DNA of 60,000 bases from Symsagittifera roscoffensis (Eukaryota > Xenacoelomorpha > Acoela > Convolutidae), in NCBI RefSeq assembly GCF_963678635.1, contig NC_087068.1:43517080-43577079 (forward strand), given 5' to 3'. The notes below the pieces were generated by a model. It was given only the letters and a program-made list of their open reading frames with translations. It was not told the DNA's origin and did no database searches. A program made the translations under genes and the position numbers. Within the stretch, counting starts at the first letter, position 1; the number at the start of each line of letters is the position of its first letter. Of the stretch, positions 12,147 to 23,801 are shown in pieces.

Positions 12147-13159
12147 TTTGATTTTTTTTTTTAGTTTTATCATATGTGGAATTCATCTTGTGATGCAAAC
12201 AGAATGAAATTACCTGGAAATTATTTCATCGCTAAATTTGTATCTTGATTTTTTAAAAGGTTTAATTGCCAAAAACTGTTGGCTCAACTTTCAACTTGGT
12301 TTTGCTTTGTCAAAAACGTTAATAAGACACTCAAAACATGGCCTCGGGTTACTTTTTCTTAGGTCAAGTTTATAGTTTTCAAATTTTAATCTCTGAAAGA
12401 TGCTGAAGCTCTGAGCTCAAAATTAACCCAATTAGTCAAATGCATTTTTTAACTTAAAACTTAAAAAACACATTTGAATTATTAGTGATCATTAATTCGC
12501 GCTAGTGTTCCTTTTTGTTTTTCACGCGTAGCGGGTTCAAAAATAAGGCTATCTATATTCAAGGCTAGCTTCAATTTGAGGCTAGCTATATATGAGGCTA
12601 ACCCGAGGCTAGCTTTTTCTCAATATGAGTTTAAATATTTAATCCAATGGTCTCGTCACAAAGTGTAAAGTTCATCAATTTAATTGCATTTTATTATAGA
12701 AGGAGTAAAAATAGTTGGGCTTTTTAAAACTGAATTAAGAAGCTCTTCAAAGGGCAATAAATCAAAAAATTCAGGATTTTGCCCAAACACGAGTGTTAAA
12801 TATTTTTGTCCAAATTTTTATGTATTTTGTTTTCTCTATGCTACATTATTGTTTTTAGAACAGAACATCAATTAATTGTTGAGTTTGCAGAAAATATAAC
12901 CTTTTTGTTTGAGGGGATAATTTATTCAGCTAATACGTTTTTCTTCATACCTCAATAAAAAATTGATCATGTAAAATTGCAATTGATAATTGTTTAAAAA
13001 GATGTTAGCCGCTAAGGAAAAAGAACAGGAAAACATACAAATTTTATAAACATTCTGTGCCCAATATCCGGAATACTGAAAAAATGTCGGTCATTTTGAA
13101 TTGCATTCCTTAGCATTGAGGTTAACTAGCTTGAAGACTAGTATTTTTACAAAATTTTT

Positions 13160-13664
13160 GTTCCGACTTTCGAAGAAAACGTATTATTTATGCTCGGTGT
13201 GGTTTTTTTTATTCAGTCAATTTTCGCCGATCGAAATTAAAACTTTCAACAAAAATTTTTTATACCTCATTGAAGATACCAACTTCCTGGGTTCAAATGA
13301 ACAAAGATAATTTACCTCCAATCATCATAATTTACCAATCAGTTCTGGAATTTTTTGTAATTTTTCTGGACTAAATTATGAGCGCTTTGAAGAATTTATA
13401 CATGATGCTGAGACCGTTACGCGATTTTTTTTTCGTGGCGAATTATTCCGCACAACGAAAATGAATTCAGCTCAAGGAAATCGTTTCAAATTGAATTGAG
13501 GCTCACAAATTGCTCAAAATAATTTCTACGACTCAAAGTTTCACACTTTGATACTGTCCAAAATTTATAGGTTTTCAATCTTTTATTTTCCCAAAACTAT
13601 TCGATATGAGTTAAGGGACAGTCGAAACATCTAGGGCTTTGCCCTGATACACAAGCAGTCTTGT
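13160..13664 (+). mobile_element. HINE, old subfamily
   Basis: Starts GTTCCGACTTTCGAAGAAAA and ends with ACAGTCGAAACATCTAGGGC, GCCCTGATACACAAGCAGTC and TTGTT. The terminal pair GTTCCGACT / AGTCGAAAC is still recognisable as the asymmetric inverted repeat. Confidence 0.65.
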
Positions 13665-14075
13665 TTACGCTTGAGTTAAGAAACAGAAATAATTCATAAA
13701 ATCAGTTCAATGATCAAGTTAGTTGTGTTTGGCCGTGAAATTGATTTTTGACTTTTTTCAACTTTTTTTTCACAAAACTTTGTCTGCCAATACTGATTAC
13801 CAGCTATAGTTTCAAATCAAAGTTTTGTCCACTGTTTTTTTTTGGATAAGAAAAGTTGATTTTTCTCATTATTTGACATTATTTTGATTTATTATGTTTC
13901 ACTTTTTGAATAAAAATTATCAGAGAAACTGGTTTGGTAATTAATTTTTTTGTTAACGTCAATCAGAGAAAAGTTATGATTTGAGTATTGTGTTTTTGAG
14001 CAGTCACGTGAAACATGAAAAAACTAATGGAAGCTTTCAAAACTGTGACATATGCAAACAGATGATTCAGTTTTT

Positions 14076-14394
14076 GTTCCAACTTTCGACTATTGTCATT
14101 GAATATTTATTCTCTTTCACCGACCAAATTAATTAACTTAAAGTAAAATTTTATCATTAACTTCCTGATTTCAAATACGAAAATATCATTGGTCATGGAT
14201 TATTTTTTGGGTAAGAGTCCATAATTTCCTACAACACTCAAATAATTAAATTCTGCTCATAAAACTGTGATGTAGAAATAATTCAAATTTGAAATTAGTA
14301 CCTCTGAATTTCATTTTTACTGAAAAAAAATCACAACAATTTGAAAGGCCATCAGAGTTTTGAAGACTTCGCTTTGACATGAGCAGATTTCTGT
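14076..14394 (+). mobile_element. HINE-like, strongly diverged
   Basis: Starts GTTCCAACTTTCGACTATTG and ends near GACATGAGCAGATTTCTGTC. The interior is poorly conserved. The left breakpoint of the 1.52-kb tandem duplication falls inside its 3' region. Confidence 0.45.
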
Positions 14395-15835
14395 CGGTAA
14401 ATACTCTTCAATTAACAAATTCTATTCAGATTTATTTTTAAAAATTTGCACGAGTGAGGCAAAATATTGAGAAGAAAATGCAAGCCTGATGCCCGCTTTG
14501 TATCCACTAGTAGTTGCCTAAGTTAGAAGACTCTATCGATCATCAGAAACGTTATTGGTTTGACTTTTTTAACGAAAGTAATGGATTATTTGTGCTCGGG
14601 CTGGGTTTTTTTTCAGACAAATTTCGACCCTTCAACTAGCCATTTTTGACAGAATTTTCTAACATCATTCGAAAGGAATTGTTGTCTTGAGCTTAAAAAG
14701 GAAACGATATTTCATCTTTGATAATTTTTGGCAAAGTTAAGGGGGTTTAAAGATTGCCATTTTGAAATAAGCAGCATTTTTTTTAGATACTTTCAAATTG
14801 TTTAAACTTATTTTCATTGGTATGAATGAAATTAAACGGCTGAAAAGTTTGATATGACAAATGTAATGTCGGTCGATCTATCCACTAAGACGACCTATCT
14901 AATTAACGTTAACCATTTTTGATTAAAACTTTGTTGATATGTTTCACAAAGAAAAACATATTAGTAAGGCAAGCAAAATTAAATATCTAGAAAACTGTTT
15001 CGAAATAATTAAATGATTTTAGTGGTGCAAATTTCTGTCAATTTTGTTTGCTTCAAGCCTAAATATCATTTTGCTCTGTAATATTGTTCAAAATTGTCAT
15101 TTTTTAAAGATTGTGCAAGTTAATTTGCCATAAAAGCTCCGATATAAATTAAACGCCTAGCATAGGAGGCACGTCAAATAAATATTTTTCAGAGAAAGGT
15201 GCAAATTGAGTTTTAGACTGCTAATTGATTGAAGCATTGCTTAAAAGTCGCAAAACTCAAAATTAAGTGTCGAGGGAGCCATTTTATAAAATTCAAAAAC
15301 GTTTGTACTCTCTTTATAAATACTTAGAATTTCATGTTGGTGCAATAAGTAGTTTATTCTTCCCTTTTTTGAAAAAAAAAACGACCGAATATTTGTGCTC
15401 TGGATGTATTATTTTCATTTTTTCCAGACAAATTTCGAATTTTCGATCAGCCATTTTCGAGTGTAATTTTTAATATCATCGGAAAGGTATTGTTTTCTTG
15501 AGCTCATACTTAGATATATATTACATCTTTACTTCAGTAAGAGTATGCGGGTTTGAGGATTGCAAGTTTTGCCAAATCGAGAAATTAGCACGCAATCTTT
15601 TTTTATGCTATTAAGGCGTGAGCCGAGATTTAATCCGCCTTAGAAATAGTTCCAATTTGTGTTCAGGGATGCTATTTGGTCTATATAACACATTGTTTTA
15701 TGCGAAATATAAAACTTTGAATTTTAGATAGCGCAAGAAAAAAAAGCGTTTTTTTCTTTTTTTCAATTTTGGCTTTTTCTTTAAAAAGCGAACACTACAC
15801 TAAAGATCTTCAAAAACAGTCGGATCATTTGGAGT
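14316..15835. repeat. Near-perfect tandem duplication, copy 1 (1520 bp)
   Basis: Collinear with 15857-17376 at a constant offset of 1541. I noticed one substitution near the left end (GAAAGGCC here, GAAGGGCC there). A 21-bp filler at 15836-15856 separates the copies. The unit carries two HINE-like pieces: one with TTTGTGCTCGGGCTGGG near 14590, and one from about 15360. The 68-codon ORF at 15267-15473 is repeated exactly at 16808-17014, but this reflects DNA identity rather than selection. Confidence 0.9.
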
Positions 15836-15856
15836 ACTGCAATTGGATCATTTGGA

Positions 15857-17376
15857 TTTACTGAAAAAAAATCACAACAATTTGAAGGGCCATCAGAGTT
15901 TTGAAGACTTCGCTTTGACATGAGCAGATTTCTGTCGGTAAATACTCTTCAATTAACAAATTCTATTCAGATTTATTTTTAAAAATTTGCACGAGTGAGG
16001 CAAAATATTGAGAAGAAAATGCAAGCCTGATGCCCGCTTTGTATCCACTAGTAGTTGCCTAAGTTAGAAGACTCTATCGATCATCAGAAACGTTATTGGT
16101 TTGACTTTTTTAACGAAAGTAATGGATTATTTGTGCTCGGGCTGGGTTTTTTTTCAGACAAATTTCGACCCTTCAACTAGCCATTTTTGACAGAATTTTC
16201 TAACATCATTCGAAAGGAATTGTTGTCTTGAGCTTAAAAAGGAAACGATATTTCATCTTTGATAATTTTTGGCAAAGTTAAGGGGGTTTAAAGATTGCCA
16301 TTTTGAAATAAGCAGCATTTTTTTTAGATACTTTCAAATTGTTTAAACTTATTTTCATTGGTATGAATGAAATTAAACGGCTGAAAAGTTTGATATGACA
16401 AATGTAATGTCGGTCGATCTATCCACTAAGACGACCTATCTAATTAACGTTAACCATTTTTGATTAAAACTTTGTTGATATGTTTCACAAAGAAAAACAT
16501 ATTAGTAAGGCAAGCAAAATTAAATATCTAGAAAACTGTTTCGAAATAATTAAATGATTTTAGTGGTGCAAATTTCTGTCAATTTTGTTTGCTTCAAGCC
16601 TAAATATCATTTTGCTCTGTAATATTGTTCAAAATTGTCATTTTTTAAAGATTGTGCAAGTTAATTTGCCATAAAAGCTCCGATATAAATTAAACGCCTA
16701 GCATAGGAGGCACGTCAAATAAATATTTTTCAGAGAAAGGTGCAAATTGAGTTTTAGACTGCTAATTGATTGAAGCATTGCTTAAAAGTCGCAAAACTCA
16801 AAATTAAGTGTCGAGGGAGCCATTTTATAAAATTCAAAAACGTTTGTACTCTCTTTATAAATACTTAGAATTTCATGTTGGTGCAATAAGTAGTTTATTC
16901 TTCCCTTTTTTGAAAAAAAAAACGACCGAATATTTGTGCTCTGGATGTATTATTTTCATTTTTTCCAGACAAATTTCGAATTTTCGATCAGCCATTTTCG
17001 AGTGTAATTTTTAATATCATCGGAAAGGTATTGTTTTCTTGAGCTCATACTTAGATATATATTACATCTTTACTTCAGTAAGAGTATGCGGGTTTGAGGA
17101 TTGCAAGTTTTGCCAAATCGAGAAATTAGCACGCAATCTTTTTTTATGCTATTAAGGCGTGAGCCGAGATTTAATCCGCCTTAGAAATAGTTCCAATTTG
17201 TGTTCAGGGATGCTATTTGGTCTATATAACACATTGTTTTATGCGAAATATAAAACTTTGAATTTTAGATAGCGCAAGAAAAAAAAGCGTTTTTTTCTTT
17301 TTTTCAATTTTGGCTTTTTCTTTAAAAAGCGAACACTACACTAAAGATCTTCAAAAACAGTCGGATCATTTGGAGT
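15857..17376. repeat. Near-perfect tandem duplication, copy 2 (1520 bp)
   Basis: Second copy of 14316-15835. Beyond its right edge the HINE 3' end continues to completion (TTCGTTCAGATACGAGCACTG to about 17398). In copy 1 this is cut off by the filler. The duplication therefore started and ended within HINE 3' regions. Confidence 0.9.
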
Positions 17377-17398
17377 TTCGTTCAGATACGAGCACTGA

Positions 17399-20266
17399 TG
17401 TTTAACTACAAATCGATGCTATATATGTAATTCAGCTTATTGCAATATCCGACTAAATATTTCGAAGCTTTTTTTCGTTAAATTTGAAGCGAAAACGTTT
17501 TCCAGTATAATCTTTGTAGGAGATTTTTTTCACTTCGCACGGCGTTTCTCAACTACTAAGGCCATTTGTTTCACTTAAACTGATATTTTCGTTGCTTCAA
17601 ATGAAGTAACCGACTCAGGAAAGAAGAACTGAATATGGTAAATTATATCAACTAATCTGAAGCCAGTATCCACATACATGAAAAAAAGCCTTACTTTTTC
17701 TGAAAAAAGTTTTGGATTTTATACATTTTTTGTTAATAGTCCCAAAAAAAGTGACGGAAAAGAGCGGTGAGATCTTTTTTTCTGCAGAAAAACTCGGAAT
17801 TTTAGGGAACCATTTTGAAAGAACTTATTTTTTATACATCATCTGAAAACATTCAAGGATTGAATTCAAAATTACAACGATTTTTGACTGCACCCAGTTT
17901 TTCTAATTCCTTGAAGGTTTCAAGATGACTAATGTTGAACAATTAACGCGCAATAAATTTGGGCATATCAACGTTTAAGCAGCAATTTAACCCCGCCCTA
18001 AAATTAGCTCAAAAAAATTGAGTCAGGTGTGTTGTCTTTCGAGGTAAAACAAAACGCTAATTACATCGTTTGTGGTTTTAATTGTAACTGTTTTATAAAA
18101 ATGCTATGCTCGGATTTGCTATTTTATGAAGTTTTACCAGTTAGTGCAAGCTGCTCTTTATCTTAGCAGATTCAGTGTTCATGCAAATGCAAAACGGCAG
18201 TGACTTGATTTGATTACTAATAAGCAATGCTTGGCTTTATTTTTATTTGTCCGATATCAAAGCATAAGCTTTTAATTACTTTGCTGAATGGATTTTGAAA
18301 GTTAGATACACATATTTTTTTTTAATTTTCTATAAAGCTGCCATTGTTTTATTGAAATCAAGCCAGGTGTTGAAAATCGTTCAAAGACTTTGCTATGAAG
18401 TTTTGTTTTATTTCAATAAATTTTGCAACAAACCGGCAAAATTTCAGGCTGTCCATCAATGTTTCGGAAGCGGTTTTTTGAAAAAAGCTTTCAAATTCAA
18501 AAACCAAACTGATGTTTTCTGAAAATTGATTTCCGCACACGCCATGATAAATGAAGGCCAGGTGTCAACTCATTTTGGGTTGAATTCCGAGTATCACTAA
18601 AAAGCCTTTTAATTAGTTTTAATTACGTGGGCTCTACAAAAGTTTTGTAAGTGCAATTCTGGTTTTTGAAAAAAAAGGTTTAAACGGGCTGAATTTACAA
18701 ACACTCTCAGGTATTTTTTGCAATGAAAAACACTCCACAATGTTTTCTATCAACCTGCTTTAACATGCTTTAGGAGGAAAATATCTGAAGCCCTTTGTTT
18801 ACGCTCTGCTTTCTTACAAAAAAATAAATGGTTTACCGCCTCTTCAATATTCTGAAAATCGAGTCTCCAAATTGGGTTACAATAGACATCGAAGTGTTTG
18901 AGTAAAATCCAATCGCAGATATGCATTATAGCATTTAAGTTCGTTTTTTGTAAGTTTGTATTTATTCTAAAGTTTTCTCAATGCAATTACATCCACAAAA
19001 GATATCGCCCCTGCATTTATTTTCCTATTTCATAGTGATTCTAATCGATTTTCATTTTTTTCTAGGGTACTTGATAAAGTATTCATAAAAAAGACAACCG
19101 CCGTTGCATTTACTCTCCTATTTAAAAGTGATGCCAATTGAGACTCAAGTTTTTTTTTACGATAATAAACATTTAGACTCTGTTCTCATAGACAACAAAA
19201 ACCATGGTTTGACGCAAAAGAATGCATTTGATCTCAAAAAGTACAGAATGAGCTATGCCGTACGAACAACGCCGTAGAAGAAGTTAACGGAAATTTTTTG
19301 AAGTTACAACAAAAAAAGCACCCTTCAATCCCCACATTCGTTAAGAAAATCAAGAACGAGCAAAAACTAGAAAAGGATTTCAGAAAGAACGTGCGCAGCG
19401 TATACAAATTAGCAAGAACAAAAAATAAACACCAAAACAGCAAATAAAAATTGTCAATATAATTTATCTGTACCACTTCAACGGTATAAATGGTTTTTGA
19501 CAGATTGCAGCTACGATACCAGCTTATAAGCCTCTTTTGCTGTGTATTTTGTTTGTTAATTGAGCGGGATATGACATGAAAATGCAGAGTTGCACGAATT
19601 TTGCACTTCTGCCCAACCCTTGCAGTTTGAGCACGTTTTTGGTTCTCGATTTACCTGTTTTCAGAAACGCCCAGGTTGTACTTTTTTTTTGAAAATTGGA
19701 AAACTAATTGTGTCGCTCAGGGTTAGCCAAGTTTTTTGATCGCTATGTTTTGATTCGGTTTTCTTAGCCACTAAACTTTAGCATATTTCTTAATCATTTG
19801 GTTCATTGTACAAATTTTGGTTCTTTGATTGTTATTTAGGTTCACTTTTCATGAGTCGCAGTGCAAAACAGTTTTTCGGCTTGAAAAAATTGTGGCGGCA
19901 AAGTTCGATCGGTTTCGGACCGTTTTGTCCGGGAATAGTGTTTTCAGACTAATACTAGATGATTCGAACCTAGTTCGTATTTGCCCGTTTTCTCTTGTGC
20001 ACTGTTTGGAAAGTCAAATTTAAAAGACCGACAAATATGTTTAGTTCGGCAAACGCATTTGTTAAACACGAAATGTTAACTTTTCACTAAAGTATTTCGC
20101 AATTCAAGATTTTCACCCCCAGAATCGATATTTACTGATTTTAGAGCTTTATGACCCCATCTCATTTAAGCATAAGTTTTTTTGTTGTTATGAGTCGTTT
20201 CACGAGTTTATTGTTTGAGAACTCAATATAAGATATTTTTAGATCTCTTCGTAGGTGTATCACCTC
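17399..20266. other. Non-coding stretch upstream of IFT80
   Basis: AT-rich sequence with scattered short ORFs (18295-18522 +, 19234-19476 -, 19829-20023 +) that lack recognisable domains. I see no RNA gene, no clear exon and no transposon terminus. Confidence 0.4.
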
Positions 20267-20533
20267 GACTCTTTTCCAGTTTAGCAACCCCTCGTTTAAA
20301 TTAAAAACTAAAGTTGTTCAGAAATTGTTCATGCGGAAATTTGCATGTAAGTTACTTGTAGAAGTTTATTCACTTATTCACGCTGACACGTTTCATAACA
20401 AGTAGTTTGAGCACTAATTTTTGGAGCAGTCATTTTTAGAGTAATTTTGAGCAGTAATTAAGCGACAGTAATTTTACATAGACTTTAGTAAAATGAATTT
20501 GAGAAAAAAAATGTGGGGAACTGGAAAAGAGTC
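20267..20533. mobile_element. MITE, GACTCTTTTCCAGT-terminus family
   Basis: Inverted termini GACTCTTTTCCAGTTTAGC (left) and GGGGAACTGGAAAAGAGTC (right) bound 267 bp. It matches the termini of the better-preserved copy at 22460-22672. No convincing target duplication is visible. The + strand ORF at 20513-20851 begins inside its right terminus and is not called as a gene. Confidence 0.55.
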
Positions 20534-21252
20534 AAAAACTCTCTTCATAGTTGGAACTTTTTATCACGTCCCAGGTGTCTCGAGTGCTTTTACAATGTTA
20601 TTTATAAATATGGTGGAAAAGTCAGCCTTCACATCAATTTTTGTAATGAACGGACATTGTTGACTGAAGTACAAACTTGTAGGAGGAGAAAACAAAAAGA
20701 GCCCTTGCAGGAAACATTTTTGGTTCAAATTATTCTCAATGAACGCTTAACATACCAGATAACACTTAAGGGCGAAAGTTTTCCGAAAATGCTGAAAATT
20801 TCAAAACTGCTTTCAAAAAGTAATTTATCTTTGTTTTTGTCAAAAATCTAGAAAAAAATTCGGAAGAGACAAAATTTCAAAATATATGAAGCCGCCATCA
20901 AAAACAATGATTTTCAGTTTAAAAAATCAGAATTTTGAGAAACGTAAAAAAGAGCTCAAACTCAAAAAAATTAGCTCTAATCCGAGCTGAACTGTATGTG
21001 CTGGGATGAAGATTCCCATAACGTCATTAATTTTCAGAGCAAAAGATTCACGTGCGTTTTTATAACAATACCTTCAGCAAAAATGAATATTGATTAAATC
21101 AAAACAACATATAAACACGTACATGGTTAATTCACATTGAATCACGTTTCATCAAGGCTGATCATTTGAATGTACACGTAAAACCAACGTTGAGCCAAAA
21201 TAAAACTGCACCACATCTTAAATCTCGCTTTCTCATAAAAAGCGTATCATAC

Positions 21253-21267
21253 CATTTTGCTCCTTTA
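21253..21267 (+). promoter_or_regulatory. Possible (trans-)splice acceptor before IFT80
   Basis: TTTTGCTCCTTTAG is a pyrimidine-rich tract ending in AG, 22 bases before the IFT80 start codon. It could be the 3' end of a 5'-UTR intron or, if this lineage trans-splices, a spliced-leader acceptor site. Confidence 0.35.
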
Positions 21268-21289
21268 GCTGAATTAAAAAATTCTTGCA

Positions 21290-21677
21290 ATGAAATTGAA
21301 AGTTTTCGAGTTTCCTTCTCAGCCGAAACACAAAGGCTTCGTCGGTTGCGTTGCTTGGAACTCGGTTAACGAACTCGTGTCTTGTGGTGACGACCACAAA
21401 GTGTTCCTTTTCAAAGCCGAGGAGCATTTAGTTCACGATGCGACGGCGCTCACGAACTTGAGCGAGGAAATATTCCCCACCGATATCCATTTTATCCCCA
21501 AAACTTCGGGGGTGGTTGGGGGAGCTAGCGCTAAAGCATCTAAAGTGGAGTTTGTGCTTACTGCGACCAATGGGTCGTTTATGTTGTGTGCCAAGAACGG
21601 AACAGTGGAAAAAACAGTTGAGGCACATCGGGGGGCCATTTTGGCGGGAAGGTGGAACCACGATGGATCTGCGTTGG
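21290..21677 (+). CDS. IFT80: Intraflagellar transport protein 80, first coding exon
   Basis: IFT80 is a WD40-repeat subunit of the IFT-B complex that carries cargo towards the tip of cilia. The exon encodes about 129 residues starting MKLKVFEFPSQPKHKGFVGC and ends after ...GRWNHDGSAL plus one base of the next codon. The donor GTGAGT follows at 21678. Family hallmarks are visible in order: a short basic N-terminus, 'SCGDDHKV' (first WD blade), 'PTDIHFIPKT', 'FVLTATNGSF' and 'GTVEKTVEAHRGAILAGRW', which matches the conserved VEAH-GAxLAGRWN stretch. The Met start agrees with the family N-terminus. The rest of the roughly 750-residue protein was not found in the remaining 38 kb, so intron 1 is either very long or the gene is broken. 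A lineage-specific glycine/alanine-rich insert (GVVGGASAKAS) interrupts the second blade. Confidence 0.85.
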
Positions 21678-21683
21678 GTGAGT

Positions 21684-22363
21684 CTTTCACTATAGGAATT
21701 TTACTGGAAAATTAATTTAAAAACATTGCAGCCGATTTTCAAACAAGAGATTGACTCTGATTTGTGACTTCAGACTATAACATAAAATCAATTGGACTAT
21801 AAAATAAAATCAACTTTCGTATTGGAAAGGAACTACAATGAAGGAGCTGCTTTTTTCAGAAAAACTTCAATTTTTTAACAGAAAAATTTTCACGGGATTT
21901 TTTACCTGCAATTTTGAACGAAAGATATTTTACCAATGGGAACCAAATCGGGATAGTTAACGCGAGATATATTTTGTTCTATTAAAATTTAAGAAGCTAA
22001 TTAAATCATTCCAAATTGCATTGAGGGCAATAACTTAGTCTGAACTATTTCTCTTAATATAACGTTACCAGACGCAAACTATATCTCTTTTTAGTAGATA
22101 TGACATAGGGGGTGATACAAAAATAATACAATGAAGAAAATTTATCTCATTTCTTATACGTTTTTATGTAATGTTTTATCAAGTTGGCTCTTTTCCTTTT
22201 TCGACTCTTTTGGCTTCCGCCCAACTGCATTTTTTTAACATTAATTTTCTTTATTGCTATAAAAATTGGCATGCAGACTAATCAAGCCATGATAACCATA
22301 CTTCGTCTTCATGTTTAACGCTCATTACATCATAAAATTGACGCTTATGTGAGGTGGGGTAAA
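21684..22363. other. Start of IFT80 intron 1 (non-coding)
   Basis: AT-rich sequence after the IFT80 donor. No further IFT80 exon is recognisable. A GGCTCTTTTCC word at about 22188 is a stray MITE-terminus-like match. Confidence 0.4.
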
Positions 22364-22459
22364 ATAGCCCAACTTTACACTCACATTCCAAAAATTCTAT
22401 TTTTATAACTGTTTAACGTGTTATTATGATTGAATGCGTGATGTTACGATGTAAAATAT

Positions 22460-22672
22460 GGCTCTTTTCCAGTTCCCCATTTTCAAAACACCGAGTATTA
22501 TGTTTGTTTTATGTGTTATTACGGCTAAATGCGTGATGTTACGCTGTAAAGTATGAAGAACAAATTTGTTCACAAGTGTCGATTTGTTCACAACGCCAAA
22601 TTTCATTGCAATATGACAATGTTATAAAAGCTTTTCAAAATTGATTTTGAAAGGGGGGACTGGAAAAGAGCC
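22460..22672. mobile_element. 213-bp MITE inserted into an older copy of itself
   Basis: Termini GGCTCTTTTCCAGTTCCCC (left) and GGGGACTGGAAAAGAGCC (right). A perfect 8-bp target duplication TAAAATAT flanks it (22452-22459 and 22673-22680). The interior word GTAAAGTATGAAGAACAAAT corresponds to the empty site around it (GTAAAATAT then GAACAACAAA), which confirms the exact boundaries. The 8-bp duplication suggests hAT-type mobilisation, although the terminus is not the usual CAG/TAG form. Confidence 0.8.
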
Positions 22673-22735
22673 TAAAATATGAACAACAAAATTGTTCTGA
22701 GTAGTCGGTTTGTTCAAAATTTCAATACATCAGGA

Positions 22736-22739
22736 CAAA
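22736..22739. repeat. Target-site duplication CAAA (left)
   Basis: CAAA here and at 36014-36017 flank the 13.3-kb retroelement. A 4-bp duplication is usual for Ty3/gypsy integrase. Confidence 0.8.
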
Positions 22740-23336
22740 TATTCCAAACTAACTTGACTTAACTTATACGATCGACCAAATCGCAGCTAGTTAGAACAAG
22801 GGGTCTTTCTGAATGTTGCTAAGACTTTCCTATTCTTATTCAACAGACAAAGTTTCTTTCACTCGTAAATAGGTATATTATTTCAAATATAGAGGACACA
22901 CATCAATTTTATATCAAGAGACATTGGGGTATGGATTTATAGTTATCGAGATAGAGATTTGAGATTTTGGTTATTAGGATGGTTGGGGGTCTCAGTATGA
23001 GAGTGGTTGTGAGATTTTGAGAAAGTGATGAAGTGATGTTTGGTATATTTTCGCTTGGCTTATATACCATAGATTTTGATATTTTCAGCATTCCATCTGT
23101 TGGTTAAACCAATCAGAAAGAAACAACAAATGCTGTAATGTTTGCTTTTGGTGATATTTTATCAACCGAGCAAACACATAATTTCAAGTCAGAACATGTG
23201 GTAAAAGTTTAAGAATTATGTTTCTGATTTCAAGTCAGAACATATGGTAAAAGTTTTAAGAATTATGTTTCTGATTTCAAGTCAGAACATATGGTAAAAG
23301 TTTTAAGAATTATGTTTCTGATTTCAATTCAGAACA
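22740..23336 (-). repeat. 3' LTR
   Basis: 597 bp, nearly identical to 35417-36013. On the element strand it runs from TGTTCTGAATTGAAATC to GTTTGGAATA. It contains three U3 tandem repeats (about 23183-23336), a TATATAAG box near 23059-23067 and an inverted CCAAT (ATTGG) near 23109. The 60-codon ORF inside both LTRs is not considered coding. Confidence 0.9.
23183..23336 (-). promoter_or_regulatory. U3 tandem repeats carrying E-box word ACCATATGTTCT
   Basis: Three consecutive units of about 47 bp sit in U3 upstream of the TATA box. Each contains CATATG (the first copy CATGTG) in the context ACCATATGTTCTGAC on the element strand. Their position and number resemble retroviral enhancer repeats. 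They recur in the 5' LTR at 35860-36013. The same 12-bp word occurs upstream of the antisense gene at 27065-27076. Confidence 0.65.
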
Positions 23337-23350
23337 TCCAACCATCTTAT
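23337..23350 (-). promoter_or_regulatory. Polypurine tract (putative)
   Basis: On the element strand AAGATGGTTGGA lies immediately before the 3' LTR start (TGTTCTG). The purine-rich run is short and interrupted. Its position is the only strong argument. Confidence 0.45.
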
Positions 23351-23801
23351 AGGGTGATTGTTAAACGGTGATACCCGTTGACAAAAAATTTAAAAGCATA
23401 ATATAATTTACAAAACATCAAAAAAGTTTTATTAAAGTTTACGTAAAGTTTTTATTCTGATTTTGATAGTTTGTTCGTAAAGTGGCGTCTTGTAGTGTAG
23501 TCGGTTGATGGATGGCTGCTTGTAGTCGGTTGAAGAATGGCTGCTTGTAGTCGGTTGAAGAATGGCTGCTTGTAGTGTATGTGCATGTAGAGTAGAGCAG
23601 TGGCGGCGGCCAAATCACAGCTGGATACTTTTGAGAAATATAACATCAAATACAATTTTTCAAATTTGGTTTAGCGAATATACTTATCAGCAATACTGGA
23701 CTATAATTGTAGAAGCATACATACTTTGTAAAGTGGCGGCGGCCAAATCACAGTTGGAGTTAAAAAATAAAAAGAACGGAATTTAATAGATAGTCTTGAA
23801 A
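23351..23801 (-). repeat. 3' untranslated region of the retroelement with short repeats
   Basis: Between the accessory ORF and the 3' LTR. A 25-bp unit (CTTGTAGTCGGTTGAAGAAT plus GGCTG) is repeated about three times at 23500-23575, and GTGGCGGCGGCCAAATCACA occurs twice (about 23598 and 23732). ORFs on either strand here are repeat artefacts. Confidence 0.6.

Noticed and set aside
15267-17014. Identical 68-codon ORFs at 15267 and 16808
   Set aside because: Identity is due to the near-perfect tandem duplication of the DNA; the peptide has no domain and lies in HINE-like sequence.
19234-19476. 80-codon hydrophobic ORF on the - strand
   Set aside because: Phe/Leu/Cys-rich translation typical of T-rich non-coding DNA; no supporting signals.
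20513-20851. 112-codon ORF on the + strand upstream of IFT80
   Set aside because: It begins inside the right terminus of a MITE, has no recognisable domain, and runs into low-complexity Ser/Leu-rich sequence.
23183-23336. Regular 47-bp direct repeats that could suggest a CRISPR-like array
   Set aside because: Units are contiguous without unique spacers, sit in the U3 region of an LTR, and recur identically in the other LTR. This is eukaryotic DNA.
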